Shown here: positions 52,822-62,230 of the stretch, piece after piece | How the letters are laid out: the number at the start of each line of letters is the position of its first letter | How positions within the stretch are numbered: the first letter of the stretch is position 1 | From: DASRAJ01 sp035638255 | Lineage (GTDB): Bacteria > Bacteroidota > Bacteroidia > Chitinophagales > UBA10324 | Assembly: GCA_035638255.1 (NCBI GenBank) | Contig: DASRAJ010000087.1 | Location: 38,442 to 102,441 of the forward strand | DNA length: 64,000 nucleotides | Direction: 5' to 3' | The notes under the pieces: generated by a model | Told to the model about the DNA's origin: nothing | Seen by the model: only the letters and a program-made list of their open reading frames with translations | Database searches by the model: none | Program-made: the position numbers and the translations under genes

Positions 52822-54687
52822 ATGCCTGCTTCGTCATCTCTCACCAAAGAGCGCATCAAATCCCGCATGGTGAAAAATGCTGCCCGCCTGTGGGGAGCAG
52901 AAGATGCTGACGTAGAAGTTTCATTCGATCCCATTGTGAGCATGCTTATCGAGGGATGCGTGAATGAGATCGGGAAGATCAACAATGATATTGCCGACAC
53001 GCAATTCAGAGTGATCAACCGCATGGCAGAATTACTCACGCCTGATGTTATCACGGCACCACATCCTGCTCACGCAATTCTGTATGCAAAACCCACAGAG
53101 GCGGAGACCACGATCACCCCCGAGCTGCAATTTTTTTTCACCAGGAAAATTGCAGCAGCATCAGCTACACAACAGGAGACATCGAAAGAAATATTTTTCT
53201 CTCCGCTTTCAAACTTCAATTTGATAGATGGCAGTGTTCGATATATTGCTTTTGCAGATCGCATTTATCAAATGCAAAACGGTTATCAGAAATCGCTTGT
53301 GATGGAAGCGGATAGCCGGAGGAGATTGGAGAACAACACATTCTGGATCGGGCTTGAAATGAATTCGGAAATCAAAGACCTGGATGATCTCAATTTTTAT
53401 TTTGAAGTACGAAACAATCCTGAGAGCCAGACATTCTACAACCTGCTTCCACATTCAAAATGGTTCGTTGAAGAATTTCCTTTGGAGACAGATCCGGGAT
53501 TGAAACGAAACGATCACGTAGCGCAACTCGAAGATGAATTTGATTTGAATGAGCGAATCCGCTTTGACATTTCTGCACTGTATGATAAGTGCTTCGTGAG
53601 AATTGTCTCTTCAGGCAGCAATGAAATTTCTATCAACAAAATAAGATGCAAGTACCCGGAAAAATTTTCTTCCGTATTTCGTACTTCTGACCTTGAAAGA
53701 ATAAGCGGGCAGCTTGTATGGCTCAAAGTTGTTTTCCCTGCAGGAATCAATGACGCCCTCTTGAGTGATGTGGCGTGCAATGTCAACTGTTTCCCCATCG
53801 TAAACAAAAAGCTGAATGAGTTTACATTTCGTCTTCAGTCCAATCTCAACATTGTACCACTCCCGACAAGCGACTATTTTTTAACAGTAGCCAGCGTAAC
53901 CACTTCTGACAAATTTGAATACACCAGCAACCCGCTTGCGAATTCGCGCAACTACAATGCAGGTACATACACCCTCAGGCATGGAGGCATTCAACGGTTT
54001 GATCAGCGCAACGCCGTGGAAACTGTCAGCTACCTTTTGGATTTGCTGCGCGATGAGAGTGCAGCGTTTTCGGTTCTTGGAAATGATTTTCTCACCTCTA
54101 CCATCAGGCAGTTTAACCAGTTGATTGCATTGCTTGAGCAGCGTGCAGGAAAACAACAACTCGAAGGAGAGCGAACCTCGTATCTTATCATGAATCCAAG
54201 ACAGGCGGGAGAAAATGTTTTCGTTTCATTCTGGTCAGCGAATGGCGAGCTTGGAAATAACATTCGTGCAGGAAATAAACTGGAATTGTACAGTGGAGGC
54301 GATGTGAGAAATGATACGTTGTTCCTGATGACTACAACGAAGGGGGGAAAGAATCGCCTGAATGACATGGAACGGCTTAGTGCATTCAAGAGCTCATTGA
54401 TTGCGCGGGGAAGAATCGTTACTCCGAATGATGTGAAACTATTTTGCATGGCTGAGTTGGGTGAGCAGATATTGGAAGTGGAAGTGAAAAAAGGATTTTC
54501 AATCGGCTCCGATTCGTTGACGGGATTTGTGCAAACGGTTGATGTGATGATTACTCCTTCTCAAAAACTGAGATCATTGCCGGAGCATTGGGAATCCATT
54601 TGTGCTGATCTCCGGGAAAAGCTTCAGCAGCGCTCAGCGTCGTTTATTCCATTCAGAGTGATGATTGAAAAACAAGTCGGTACTTGA
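52822..54687 (+). CDS. tssF: TssF baseplate protein
   Basis: A 621-residue TssF-like protein, a normal length. The N-terminus has SRMVKNAARLWGAEDADVEV and SFDPIVSMLIEGCVNEIGKI, then VINRMAELLTPD, the conserved start of the subtype-iii TssF. A central region has ARL/GIQRFDQRNAVETVSYLLDL, and the C-terminus resembles gp6-like baseplate domains (RGRIVTPNDVKLFCMAELGE). With TssG, TssK and TssE it makes the baseplate wedge. The TssG start overlaps its stop by 4 nt. Confidence 0.88.
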   Translation: MPASSSLTKERIKSRMVKNAARLWGAEDADVEVSFDPIVSMLIEGCVNEIGKINNDIADTQFRVINRMAELLTPDVITAPHPAHAILYAKPTEAETTITPELQFFFTRKIAAASATQQETSKEIFFSPLSNFNLIDGSVRYIAFADRIYQMQNGYQKSLVMEADSRRRLENNTFWIGLEMNSEIKDLDDLNFYFEVRNNPESQTFYNLLPHSKWFVEEFPLETDPGLKRNDHVAQLEDEFDLNERIRFDISALYDKCFVRIVSSGSNEISINKIRCKYPEKFSSVFRTSDLERISGQLVWLKVVFPAGINDALLSDVACNVNCFPIVNKKLNEFTFRLQSNLNIVPLPTSDYFLTVASVTTSDKFEYTSNPLANSRNYNAGTYTLRHGGIQRFDQRNAVETVSYLLDLLRDESAAFSVLGNDFLTSTIRQFNQLIALLEQRAGKQQLEGERTSYLIMNPRQAGENVFVSFWSANGELGNNIRAGNKLELYSGGDVRNDTLFLMTTTKGGKNRLNDMERLSAFKSSLIARGRIVTPNDVKLFCMAELGEQILEVEVKKGFSIGSDSLTGFVQTVDVMITPSQKLRSLPEHWESICADLREKLQQRSASFIPFRVMIEKQVGT

Positions 54688-55655
54688 AAGAGATTATTGA
54701 AAACATTCGTCAGATCATTCCACAGTTGCCATTCGACATTCGCGCCGAAGTGGTAGCCGCCGATATGGTGGAGCGTGGCTTCTTAATTGACGACATCGTG
54801 ATTGTTCCGAAGAGTTTGTTCAAGCGACGTTTTGATAAAGATGTCCTTGAAGTTTCTGAGAAAGAAGCAAAAAGTGGAAATGAGTATTGCTCGATTGAAG
54901 TTTCTCGCGAAGGAATTTACGATGCACTGCCGCAGGCATTGGTTCACAGCCAGCGGCGATCAAAAAGGGCGGGCGTTAAATCGAAGGAAGAGATGGTGGA
55001 TGAACTGAAGTTGCGCCGCCGCGAGGAAAAATTTGCACGACAGTTTTTTCTTCCTTTCGAAAATGAATTCTACCATCAGCGAATTGTGCTTGAGCAGGAA
55101 GAACAACATATCCTGCGAGGTTACCAAAGTGAGTCACGATACACAGAAATGCTTGATCAGTTTTGGCAGCTTCCCGATGAATTGGATCTGCGGCAGAAGG
55201 CAACGCTGATTTATCTCTTTCCGATTCTTCACAAGATCGTTGGCAACTTACACCTCACCACTCTTTCCTTTGAGGCATGTCTTAACACAGTAGTGGAGTT
55301 GAATATTGCTTATGGTGAGATGAAAAATATTTTGCCAGGCTTTATCCTGAATCAACAATTGAGCGTACTTGGCGTAAATACAGTTTGCGGGGCGAAGACT
55401 TCAGTAAATCATCCCGTGATTGAGATGAAAGTGGGTCCTGTAGCGGTAGAAAAACTTCCTGATTATTTGCGGAATGGAAAAAAGATGAAGGCACTTCTTG
55501 CTCTTGCTGATTATTTTATTCCGCTGGAATCACGATTGAAAGTTTTGATTCTTCAACAAGCAGTAAATTATTTTGAGCTGAACAAAAAGCAAATGAGTTA
55601 TTCACGGTTAGGATATAACACCACGCTGAAAGCGGCAATCGCATCTGCGAATTAA
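54684..55655 (+). CDS. tssG: TssG-like baseplate protein
   Basis: A 323-residue protein starting with TTG at 54684, overlapping tssF by 4 nt. The position, length and FEACLNTVVELNIAYGEMKN / VGPVAVEKLPDYLRNG segments fit the subtype-iii TssG. A helical, charged stretch RRREEKFARQFFLPFENEF covers about 112-130. Subtype-iii TssG is diverged from the proteobacterial protein, so the call rests on context as much as sequence. Confidence 0.8.
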   Translation: MKEIIENIRQIIPQLPFDIRAEVVAADMVERGFLIDDIVIVPKSLFKRRFDKDVLEVSEKEAKSGNEYCSIEVSREGIYDALPQALVHSQRRSKRAGVKSKEEMVDELKLRRREEKFARQFFLPFENEFYHQRIVLEQEEQHILRGYQSESRYTEMLDQFWQLPDELDLRQKATLIYLFPILHKIVGNLHLTTLSFEACLNTVVELNIAYGEMKNILPGFILNQQLSVLGVNTVCGAKTSVNHPVIEMKVGPVAVEKLPDYLRNGKKMKALLALADYFIPLESRLKVLILQQAVNYFELNKKQMSYSRLGYNTTLKAAIASAN

Positions 55656-55719
55656 TCAAGCCCGGTGTTTTGATTTCAGTTTGAGAAGAAAACTGTACTT
55701 TCATTCGCTCTTTTTAAAC

Positions 55720-56568
55720 ATGCTTCAATCAATTGCATCCACGGCAAGAGGACAGGCACAAGGTGCAGCCATGCAGCAGGCCGGCAAGGCGACAAAGGGT
55801 AAGTTTTTTAAGTACCTTTTTGTTTCTTTCCTGCTCGGTGCATGTTGTGCATCAGTGGGCTTTTTCAAAATGACGGAGACGCTTTCACCGCAATTTATTC
55901 ACGGGATTCTCATGGCCGTATTGATTCTCTTCGGCGTGCTTCATGTGTTTCAGATGAACCGCCGCTTCAGTTGGGCTGCCAATAATGTTATTCAGTCTGA
56001 ACTTCTTTTAACGCTCGCTGTCACTGTTATTGGATGCATAGGTTTTGCAATTGCATTTTATCTTTTCGGGACGTACCTGCCTCAAAAATTTATGAGTACA
56101 TCATACACCGGAATAATGACTACTGCATTCCTGATTTTTCCTTCACCCTGGTTGCTGGCAAAAACATTTAACGCTGCCATCAGCATTCCTCCTGAGCAAT
56201 ACAAAGAATGGTTTTACCCCGCTAAGCCTCTCGTGCCCGATGAAAATCTTGACCGCACTCATTATGCGGTTGTCACTTTTGTATGTGCGAAAAAATTTGG
56301 TGAAACGTATAATTCCAATCTGCAGGGCAAAGCCATTTACCACATGAAGCTTGGAGATATGTTTTACTTCTTCATCCAGGAATGGAATTACAAGTTTCCG
56401 GGAAATGAAATTCAATATCTCGATGATCAGCACAAATCATTCGGATGGTATTTTTACATCAAGAAGAATTGGTGGGCATCAAAAAAATTTCTGGATCCTG
56501 ATTTAACGATTCAGCAGAATGGAATTAAGGTAAATGAGATCATGAAAACTGAAAGGATAAAACATTAA
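55720..56568 (+). CDS. tssN: TssN multi-pass membrane protein (subtype iii)
   Basis: From ATG 55720 the protein is 282 aa; a TTG at 55681 would add 13 residues. Four clear membrane segments are present (YLFVSFLLGACCASVGFF, GILMAVLILFGVLHVFQM, LLTLAVTVIGCIGFAIAFYL, TTAFLIFPSPWLLAKTF), followed by a soluble C-terminal domain of about 110 residues with WYFYIKKNWWASKKFLDP. TssN is one of the Bacteroidota-specific membrane proteins replacing TssL/TssM. It sits between tssG and tssK, the expected order. Confidence 0.82.
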   Translation: MLQSIASTARGQAQGAAMQQAGKATKGKFFKYLFVSFLLGACCASVGFFKMTETLSPQFIHGILMAVLILFGVLHVFQMNRRFSWAANNVIQSELLLTLAVTVIGCIGFAIAFYLFGTYLPQKFMSTSYTGIMTTAFLIFPSPWLLAKTFNAAISIPPEQYKEWFYPAKPLVPDENLDRTHYAVVTFVCAKKFGETYNSNLQGKAIYHMKLGDMFYFFIQEWNYKFPGNEIQYLDDQHKSFGWYFYIKKNWWASKKFLDPDLTIQQNGIKVNEIMKTERIKH

Positions 56569-56580
56569 GTTTGACGCAAC

Positions 56581-57804
56581 ATGCTTCCTGAAATAAAATT
56601 CCTGCCTGTAAACTGGATGGATGGAATGAAGGTCTCCGACCGGCATTTTATTCAGCAAGAATTATCCATCGCCGACCGGCTTCGTGATTACGCTGCCATG
56701 GGCATTACGAGTTTCAATTTCGGATTGCTGCCTCCGGCTCCCGGTGTGCGATCATCATTCGATTTGCAATTTAATGTGGATCAATCGAAATTCATTCGGG
56801 TGAAGTTAAATGAGTGCAGAGCAATTACTCCGGCTGGAGCACGGATAGAAATTTCATCGACTCATTCGAAAGAAGTCCAGGTTTATCAAAGTGAACTGGA
56901 AGCAACATTTAAAATTAAGAGCGCGACTACTTCTCAATTGGATGTAGTAATCATCGTAAATCCCTTTTCAAGAGTTCCTGCCGGTTCTCCCGATCCTGAA
57001 GAAACTCCGGCCCGCTATCCCTACACCTTGCCGGAATGTCGTTTGGAAATCATTCCTTCAGAACAGGTAAATCAAAGCGAAGCCGCAGCGTTTAACATCA
57101 CCATAGGAAAAATCAATGTGGTTGGAGAAGAGATAACTCTTGATGAATCTTTTATTCCGCCCTGCGCATTCATTTGCAGCTACAAGCCGCTGCAGGATGA
57201 GTTTGAGGCGATGCGGAGGCAGCTCTTCGACATCGGCACAGCAGCGATGATGATCACGCAGAAAATAAAATCGGAACCGAAGAAAACGGAGCTTGCCAAT
57301 AACATTCTCTATTTGTCAGAAAAAGTTTTGAGCTATCTGTCCATTGTGATTCCCCAATTGCGATTAACGATTGAAGAAGCGCCGCCGGTGATGATGTTTG
57401 AAAAGCTTTCTTCGCTCGGTTACTCGATCAGCGCTGCTGTGAATTCGATGCCGGATAGGGACAAGGAGAAAATGTTCAACTACTTCAAGCAGTGGATCGA
57501 AATGTCGCAATCGCAATTTGAAAATGCGATGATGAGTGTGATGAGCATTGAATACAATCATCTCAACATCGCAAAATCTTTGCAGGCATCATCACGATTC
57601 GTGAGTGTGGTAGCAAGGCTCTTCAAGCAACTGAGCAAATTAAAATACATCGGAGAGCAAAAAGATTCCGGAATTGTGATTGGTGAGACCATTGAGCCTC
57701 TCAGAAAGGCTGTTGGGGACTCATCTGAGACGATCAGGCCTGCAGGCCCACAACAACCTGATACAAAACCTCCTTCCAAGGGATGGAGTTTTTTGAATGA
57801 TTAG
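56581..57804 (+). CDS. tssK: TssK baseplate-membrane linker
   Basis: A 407-residue protein with the TssK opening FLPVNWMDGMKVSDRHFIQQE (residues 7-27; the VNW..G..v...HF motif) and an N-terminal shell-like domain (LQFNVDQSKFIRVKLNEC). The C-terminal domain is helical (LYLSEKVLSYLSIVIPQL). TssK links the baseplate to the membrane complex. It starts 12 nt after tssN and is followed by the tssO candidate after 60 bp. Confidence 0.86.
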   Translation: MLPEIKFLPVNWMDGMKVSDRHFIQQELSIADRLRDYAAMGITSFNFGLLPPAPGVRSSFDLQFNVDQSKFIRVKLNECRAITPAGARIEISSTHSKEVQVYQSELEATFKIKSATTSQLDVVIIVNPFSRVPAGSPDPEETPARYPYTLPECRLEIIPSEQVNQSEAAAFNITIGKINVVGEEITLDESFIPPCAFICSYKPLQDEFEAMRRQLFDIGTAAMMITQKIKSEPKKTELANNILYLSEKVLSYLSIVIPQLRLTIEEAPPVMMFEKLSSLGYSISAAVNSMPDRDKEKMFNYFKQWIEMSQSQFENAMMSVMSIEYNHLNIAKSLQASSRFVSVVARLFKQLSKLKYIGEQKDSGIVIGETIEPLRKAVGDSSETIRPAGPQQPDTKPPSKGWSFLND

Positions 57805-57864
57805 TGAAGGTTAGCTAACGACTGATTTCAATTTAACAACTCAACAGAAAAAACTTTACGAACC

Positions 57865-58377
57865 GTGAGCATGAAACCGATTAACGAGAAAGAAAGGAGC
57901 AATTTGTTTTTTCAATTTTTACTGTTTTATGTGATTTCAATTGTGGTGGTTTTGTTTGCTGCGTTTGGGAACATTGAGTTGGGGCGGAAGGAGAAAGAGA
58001 GTTTAAACCAAGAGAAAATTAAATGTAACAATCAACTACTTGAAGCTCAAAAATTTTTTGATCAAATGAAAAAGTTAGAAGATATTCTTACAAAGGTTAC
58101 AGACCCAAATATGCAGGCAAAAGTGAAGGCGGATTACGACTTGGAGAAAGGAACGGCACTCGACTTGATCAGAAGTAATAGCGAATTAGCAAGTCGATTT
58201 GGATGGAAAGACATTGTAACTGGTTATGAAATGAGGTGGAAGGATAAAGGCGAGTTTCTCGGGCAATCAGATATGGCTGGAAGTATCAAGACTCTTATTG
58301 GTGAACGAGATGCGTGGAAGAAAAAAAGTGAGGATCTTGATGAAGCATTTAGAAATTACCGATTGCAACATCCATAA
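57865..58377 (+). CDS. tssO: TssO-like single-pass T6SS membrane protein
   Basis: A 170-residue protein with a short cytosolic N-terminus, one TM segment (FQFLLFYVISIVVVLFAAFG, about 17-36) and a charged helical periplasmic domain (KKLEDILTKVTDPNMQAKVK, coiled-coil-like). Start candidates are GTG 57865 and ATG 57871. The size, topology and place after tssK match TssO of subtype-iii systems, which probably forms part of the membrane complex. The call is mostly contextual. Confidence 0.75.
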   Translation: MSMKPINEKERSNLFFQFLLFYVISIVVVLFAAFGNIELGRKEKESLNQEKIKCNNQLLEAQKFFDQMKKLEDILTKVTDPNMQAKVKADYDLEKGTALDLIRSNSELASRFGWKDIVTGYEMRWKDKGEFLGQSDMAGSIKTLIGERDAWKKKSEDLDEAFRNYRLQHP

Positions 58378-58383
58378 ACTTTT

Positions 58384-58653
58384 ATGATCACCGACAAAAA
58401 AGTAAAACCCCTCAGCAATCTTCGGTTATCCGATTCAAGGATTCGACTTGAAACCCGAGTAGAATCGCCTGAGTTTATTTCCATCGAAAGAGGAAGTGTA
58501 GGTGATGTTGTTGAGGTACGAAACAATGAGGCAAAAATTTCTTACTTTCTTAAGCAACCGGGCAGAAATCAATTTGGATTATTGCAACTCAATTCCGTTT
58601 TCTTTTGGGTGAAGAATGAAGACTTTAGGAGTATGTTTGAATACGCTTCTTGA
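58384..58653 (+). CDS. Hypothetical 89-aa protein in the T6SS operon
   Basis: A small protein without a signal peptide, predicted mostly beta (SVGDVVEVRNNEAKISYFLK, FGLLQLNSVFFWVK), like an SH3-type barrel. It starts 6 nt after the tssO-like gene and 32 nt before the transglycosylase gene. It could be an immunity protein or adaptor for the neighbouring enzyme, but nothing direct supports this. Confidence 0.6.
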   Translation: MITDKKVKPLSNLRLSDSRIRLETRVESPEFISIERGSVGDVVEVRNNEAKISYFLKQPGRNQFGLLQLNSVFFWVKNEDFRSMFEYAS

Positions 58654-58685
58654 AGAATGTCAACTCAACTTAAAAATTTGAATTT

Positions 58686-59231
58686 ATGCAATCATCAATT
58701 GCTTTAGGAACTTCAGAACTTAATGTTAGCAAAGAAATTAATAGAACCGATGCTTACGACGCTATACAGAAAGCATCAGCTAATCATGGTATTCCTGAGA
58801 AATATCTTTTGACGATGGCAGCCATTGAGTCGTCCTACAACCCAAAAGCAAAAAATAAAAAAACCGGTGCCAGCGGGTTGTTTCAATTTATGCCTGCTAC
58901 AGCACGGGAATTCGGATTAAGTGATAACGATTGCCTTGATGCAAAAAAATCTGCTGATGCCGCCGCACGATTGACAAAAAGAAACTTAAGTTATTTAAGA
59001 AAGCATGGAATCAATGTTGACTTAAACACAAACCCTGAATATGGTTATCTCGCACATCAACAAGGTGCTGCAGGACTCACAGCAATAATCAAAGCTGCGG
59101 AAAATGGAACTGAACTAAGTCAAGGGATCAGGAGAAATATGGATTTCAACGGTGGACAGGGGAAAACACCTAAAGAGTTTCTTGATTTTTGGAGAAGAAG
59201 ATATCAATTGATGGCCGGCAGAGCTAAATAA
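58686..59231 (+). CDS. SLT-family lytic transglycosylase, T6SS-linked
   Basis: A 181-residue soluble lytic transglycosylase without a signal peptide. Catalytic Glu48 is in LTMAAIESSYNP, followed by SGLFQFMPATAREFG (63-77) and the C-terminal YLAHQQGAAG element, the usual SLT signature. It cleaves peptidoglycan glycan strands. Lacking a secretion signal and lying 6 nt before the PAAR effector gene, it is either a T6SS cargo or an internal wall-opening enzyme. Confidence 0.88.
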   Translation: MQSSIALGTSELNVSKEINRTDAYDAIQKASANHGIPEKYLLTMAAIESSYNPKAKNKKTGASGLFQFMPATAREFGLSDNDCLDAKKSADAAARLTKRNLSYLRKHGINVDLNTNPEYGYLAHQQGAAGLTAIIKAAENGTELSQGIRRNMDFNGGQGKTPKEFLDFWRRRYQLMAGRAK

Positions 59232-59237
59232 AAAAAC

Positions 59238-60230
59238 ATGGGTAAACCCGCAGCAAGAGTCGGTGATATGCACATCTGTCCTATGAGTGATGGACCCAAA
59301 CCTCATGTAGGCGGCCCCGTTGTTGGTCCTGGTATTCCTACTGTACTTATTGGTGGTGTGCCTGCAGCCGTTATGGGAGATATGTGTACTTGCGTGAGTC
59401 CTGCATTCGATTCCATTGTTCTTGGTTCAACCGGAGTTTTGATTGGAGGGAAACCTGCAGCACGAATGGGAGATATGACAGCGCATGGGGGCGCGATAAC
59501 CGTTGGTCTACCTACAGTTTTAATAGGCGAGACTGCAACTTCAGTGAATCTTGAATCATTGAGTGCCCATCCTCATGTTTCTGGAGTGCTTGACTTCATT
59601 AGAGAGTTGTTCAAGGATATTAAAGTGGTCATTGACATTTTTGTATTAGGAAAGTATGAATTTAACGATTCTATTACGATTCATGGTGATTGGGAATTTA
59701 TTCAAAAAGCAAAGCGCGATCTGGAGATATTAAAGAATACACCTTCAGGTTCTAAATTATTAGAATCAATTTCAAAAAGTGGAAATAAAGTTACTGTGGC
59801 TGAAGCAATATCAACTTCCGGAGATGAAACGAGCGATGGAAGTTGGAGCAATGCAAACCTTTATAATGGCAAAGGGCAAGATGCAGCCGTTAAGTACTAC
59901 CCCAATCAACAACCTATGTATGGCAATAATTCTGCATGGGATAATCCGCCCCCTTCTGTTCCGTTAGGCCATGAATTGTGTCATGCGTCACATATAGCCA
60001 ATGGGAATCTCGTAGGAGATCCTACCTCTGGGCCGCCAATACCTAATGATTTGACCGGGTTGCCATTAAACCGTGCTTTAGAGGAGAGAAGAACAGTAGG
60101 GTTAGGACCGAACAGCACTTACAGTATTCCAGATTTCACTCAAGAACCGTTTTCTGAAAATGCAATAAGAAGCGATTTGGGCGAGCCATTAAGAACAACG
60201 TATATGGATCCAACATTAAACGCATGGTAA
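59238..60230 (+). CDS. PAAR-repeat T6SS effector with C-terminal M91-like zinc metalloprotease
   Basis: A 330-residue polymorphic effector. Residues 1-105 are a PAAR spike tip (start GKPAARVGDMHICPM, later GGVPAAVMGDMCTC, GGKPAARMGDMTAHGG), which caps VgrG. After a linker the C-terminal domain has LGHELCHASH with His245, Glu246 and His249, and a downstream LEERRTVGLG with Glu282/283 as third ligand. This fits the NleD-like M91 zinc metallopeptidases. The toxin probably cuts a target-cell protein. It is followed 13 nt later by a small gene that is the likely immunity partner. Confidence 0.88.
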   Translation: MGKPAARVGDMHICPMSDGPKPHVGGPVVGPGIPTVLIGGVPAAVMGDMCTCVSPAFDSIVLGSTGVLIGGKPAARMGDMTAHGGAITVGLPTVLIGETATSVNLESLSAHPHVSGVLDFIRELFKDIKVVIDIFVLGKYEFNDSITIHGDWEFIQKAKRDLEILKNTPSGSKLLESISKSGNKVTVAEAISTSGDETSDGSWSNANLYNGKGQDAAVKYYPNQQPMYGNNSAWDNPPPSVPLGHELCHASHIANGNLVGDPTSGPPIPNDLTGLPLNRALEERRTVGLGPNSTYSIPDFTQEPFSENAIRSDLGEPLRTTYMDPTLNAW

Positions 60231-60243
60231 TCTTTACAAAATC

Positions 60244-60807
60244 ATGATGGAAATTTTAATTTCATTGAGCGTAAACATGCTTATTAAGGGTGAATCTATA
60301 GAGATTTCCTATACCGTTGTTAACAGAAGTGAGAGAACCATTTATCTTACCAACTTAGCGGTTAGAACTATAGAAAAAAAAGGACCAATTCCTGATCCAT
60401 CTCTTGCATTTATTTATTTCGAGAAGGATACTATTCATATTGCTAAGCGCTACCCAACAATTCCAAAAGATAAGTTCTTTACTCCTTTATCTCATTATGT
60501 TACTCCAATAGCTTCAAATCAAAGTTTTAGCGAAAAATTCTCTATTCCTTTCCCCATTCATGAAGTCATTCCTTATTTATCAAAAAATGATTTGGGAATT
60601 CAAACCAAAAAGCATTTTGTAGATTTTAGTTTGGGTTACGTCATAAGTGATTCCTCCATAGAAGCTGTAGAACTAGTTAGAGATGCTCATAAAGTCTATT
60701 TACTTCGAGCCAATCCACGAGTAGAAGAAAAGGATTTAATTAAACCGATGGTAGAAAATTTTTTATCATCAAATATTTTTCAGTTAGAAATACCCGTTCT
60801 TGAATAA
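60244..60807 (+). CDS. Candidate immunity protein for the PAAR metalloprotease
   Basis: A 187-residue protein directly downstream of the effector (13-nt gap). It has no signal peptide or TM segment. The first half is beta-rich with SLSVNMLIKGESIEISYTVV, like an immunoglobulin-type fold. The position and size fit a cytosolic immunity protein, as is usual for T6SS effectors, but the family is not recognised. A cytosolic location would fit a toxin acting in the cytoplasm. Confidence 0.6.
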   Translation: MMEILISLSVNMLIKGESIEISYTVVNRSERTIYLTNLAVRTIEKKGPIPDPSLAFIYFEKDTIHIAKRYPTIPKDKFFTPLSHYVTPIASNQSFSEKFSIPFPIHEVIPYLSKNDLGIQTKKHFVDFSLGYVISDSSIEAVELVRDAHKVYLLRANPRVEEKDLIKPMVENFLSSNIFQLEIPVLE

Positions 60808-61207
60808 TCACCCAATCCTTATCTTTTTTTTTCAAACCCCATCACTATTGATACCCTTTCCGTATATAGCACTATTGAGTTAATAAAAGATTGTAAATTT
60901 TTTCCTTGAAAGAAGGTCATTACCTCCAAAAAAACTTCAATACGATAACCCCCAAAATAATATCTTTGATATGCCACCATTCTAATTCAAAAACAAAACC
61001 TCCCCTGCTATCATATAGTCCATCCTCTTAGTGCTCATTTATCCCCTTTGCCGTGTATTCTTGTATGTTCACAAGCAATGTTGCACGTGCAGACATGCAT
61101 TCGTCGCAGAGAAGCAAATAATATTTCTTACTCCGATTTAAAACGGAAACAGAAACTCAAAAAACAATTATTTTTGAGCAGCGAGGCTCACTGCTGCCTT
61201 TCATACC
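60808..61207. other. Intergenic, no gene seen
   Basis: A 400-bp gap between the immunity gene and the next frame. It is AT-rich. Only short random frames occur; none has protein-like character. It presumably holds the promoter of the 61208 gene, but I cannot point to a convincing -33/-7 pair. Confidence 0.5.
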
Positions 61208-62134
61208 ATGCCCTATTCCTTCAGTTTCGGAACTCATCAATACAACAATCAGTCAACTGATGAAGCTATAAAAGTTCTGAGAATGCAATGGCATAATCAA
61301 TTAATGCGTCTCGAAGGTGACTATAATTATCATCAACAGTTACTCAACCTGAAGCACGAATTTCCCATAGTATCTGCCATGTCAAATATAGCAGGACTTA
61401 CCTCCATGCCTTCTATTACTATTTGGGATGAACCACGGCGGCTGCTTTTCAATGGCATGACCTCCATCAACAAGTACCAAATCAAAGTCGGCTATATTTT
61501 GCTTCAGCTTTCTTCAGTAAAAATGGATAAAGCTCATCGCATACTTTACCAATATGCCGGACAAAATATTACCGGCGCAGATCGTGCAATTACTTTTTTT
61601 ACGTTCGTAAAGAAGGCATCTGTGACGACTGTAGGGGCAGTAAGTGGAGCATTGACAAAAAGCCAATTAGCCGGTAGCGCCATCGGAACCAGCTACGGAT
61701 CGCTGCTTGAAGTAATCGGGCAGGGAATGGAAGTTCACTATGGCACTCGCGATCGTATTGATTGGGTAGGCATTTCTTCTGATGCTGCCTGGGATTTAGT
61801 ATTTGCACTGTTATCTGATAAGGTTGATAAGCAATCTCAAAAGCTCGCTGATAAAATAATCAAGAAAGCATTTGGCAGGGAAGTAATGAAAGAATTTACC
61901 AATGATAAGATTAAAAAGGCCATTGTTGAAATACTTGAAAACAAAGCAGAAGATGTAGTTAAACTTGTAGTTAATGACACTATCAAATGGGCAACATCGT
62001 CCAACCCTCCTGTAACATGGGAAAGTTTTTGGGAAGAACTGAAAGATCAGTTTAGCGCAAACGAGTTATTCTGGGACGCGGTGGAAGTCAAACTAAATTT
62101 TAAGGGCACTAAAAATGTTCACATGAAGTGGTAA
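61208..62134 (+). CDS. Hypothetical 308-aa protein with hydrophobic small-residue core
   Basis: No family is recognised. The first 130 residues are helical, without a signal peptide. Residues about 143-180 are rich in Gly, Ala, Ser and Thr (VKKASVTTVGAVSGALTKSQ, AGSAIGTSYGSLLEVIGQG), as in membrane-inserting or glycine-zipper proteins. The remainder has helices DKVDKQSQKLADKIIKKAF and IKKAIVEILENKAEDVVKLV. The position just beyond the T6SS effector pair makes an effector or antibacterial role possible, but this is only a guess. Confidence 0.62.
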   Translation: MPYSFSFGTHQYNNQSTDEAIKVLRMQWHNQLMRLEGDYNYHQQLLNLKHEFPIVSAMSNIAGLTSMPSITIWDEPRRLLFNGMTSINKYQIKVGYILLQLSSVKMDKAHRILYQYAGQNITGADRAITFFTFVKKASVTTVGAVSGALTKSQLAGSAIGTSYGSLLEVIGQGMEVHYGTRDRIDWVGISSDAAWDLVFALLSDKVDKQSQKLADKIIKKAFGREVMKEFTNDKIKKAIVEILENKAEDVVKLVVNDTIKWATSSNPPVTWESFWEELKDQFSANELFWDAVEVKLNFKGTKNVHMKW

Positions 62135-62230
62135 AGAGTAATGACAAAATGAATTGCCAATTTCTCTTTAACCTTTTCATTTCATCCATTTGATATTATT
62201 GCCTCTAACCATTCCTAAACTCCTTCAACC

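Noticed and set aside
61048..61260. 70-codon frame before the 61208 gene
   Set aside because: Cys/Ser-rich random composition and overlap with the better-supported gene.
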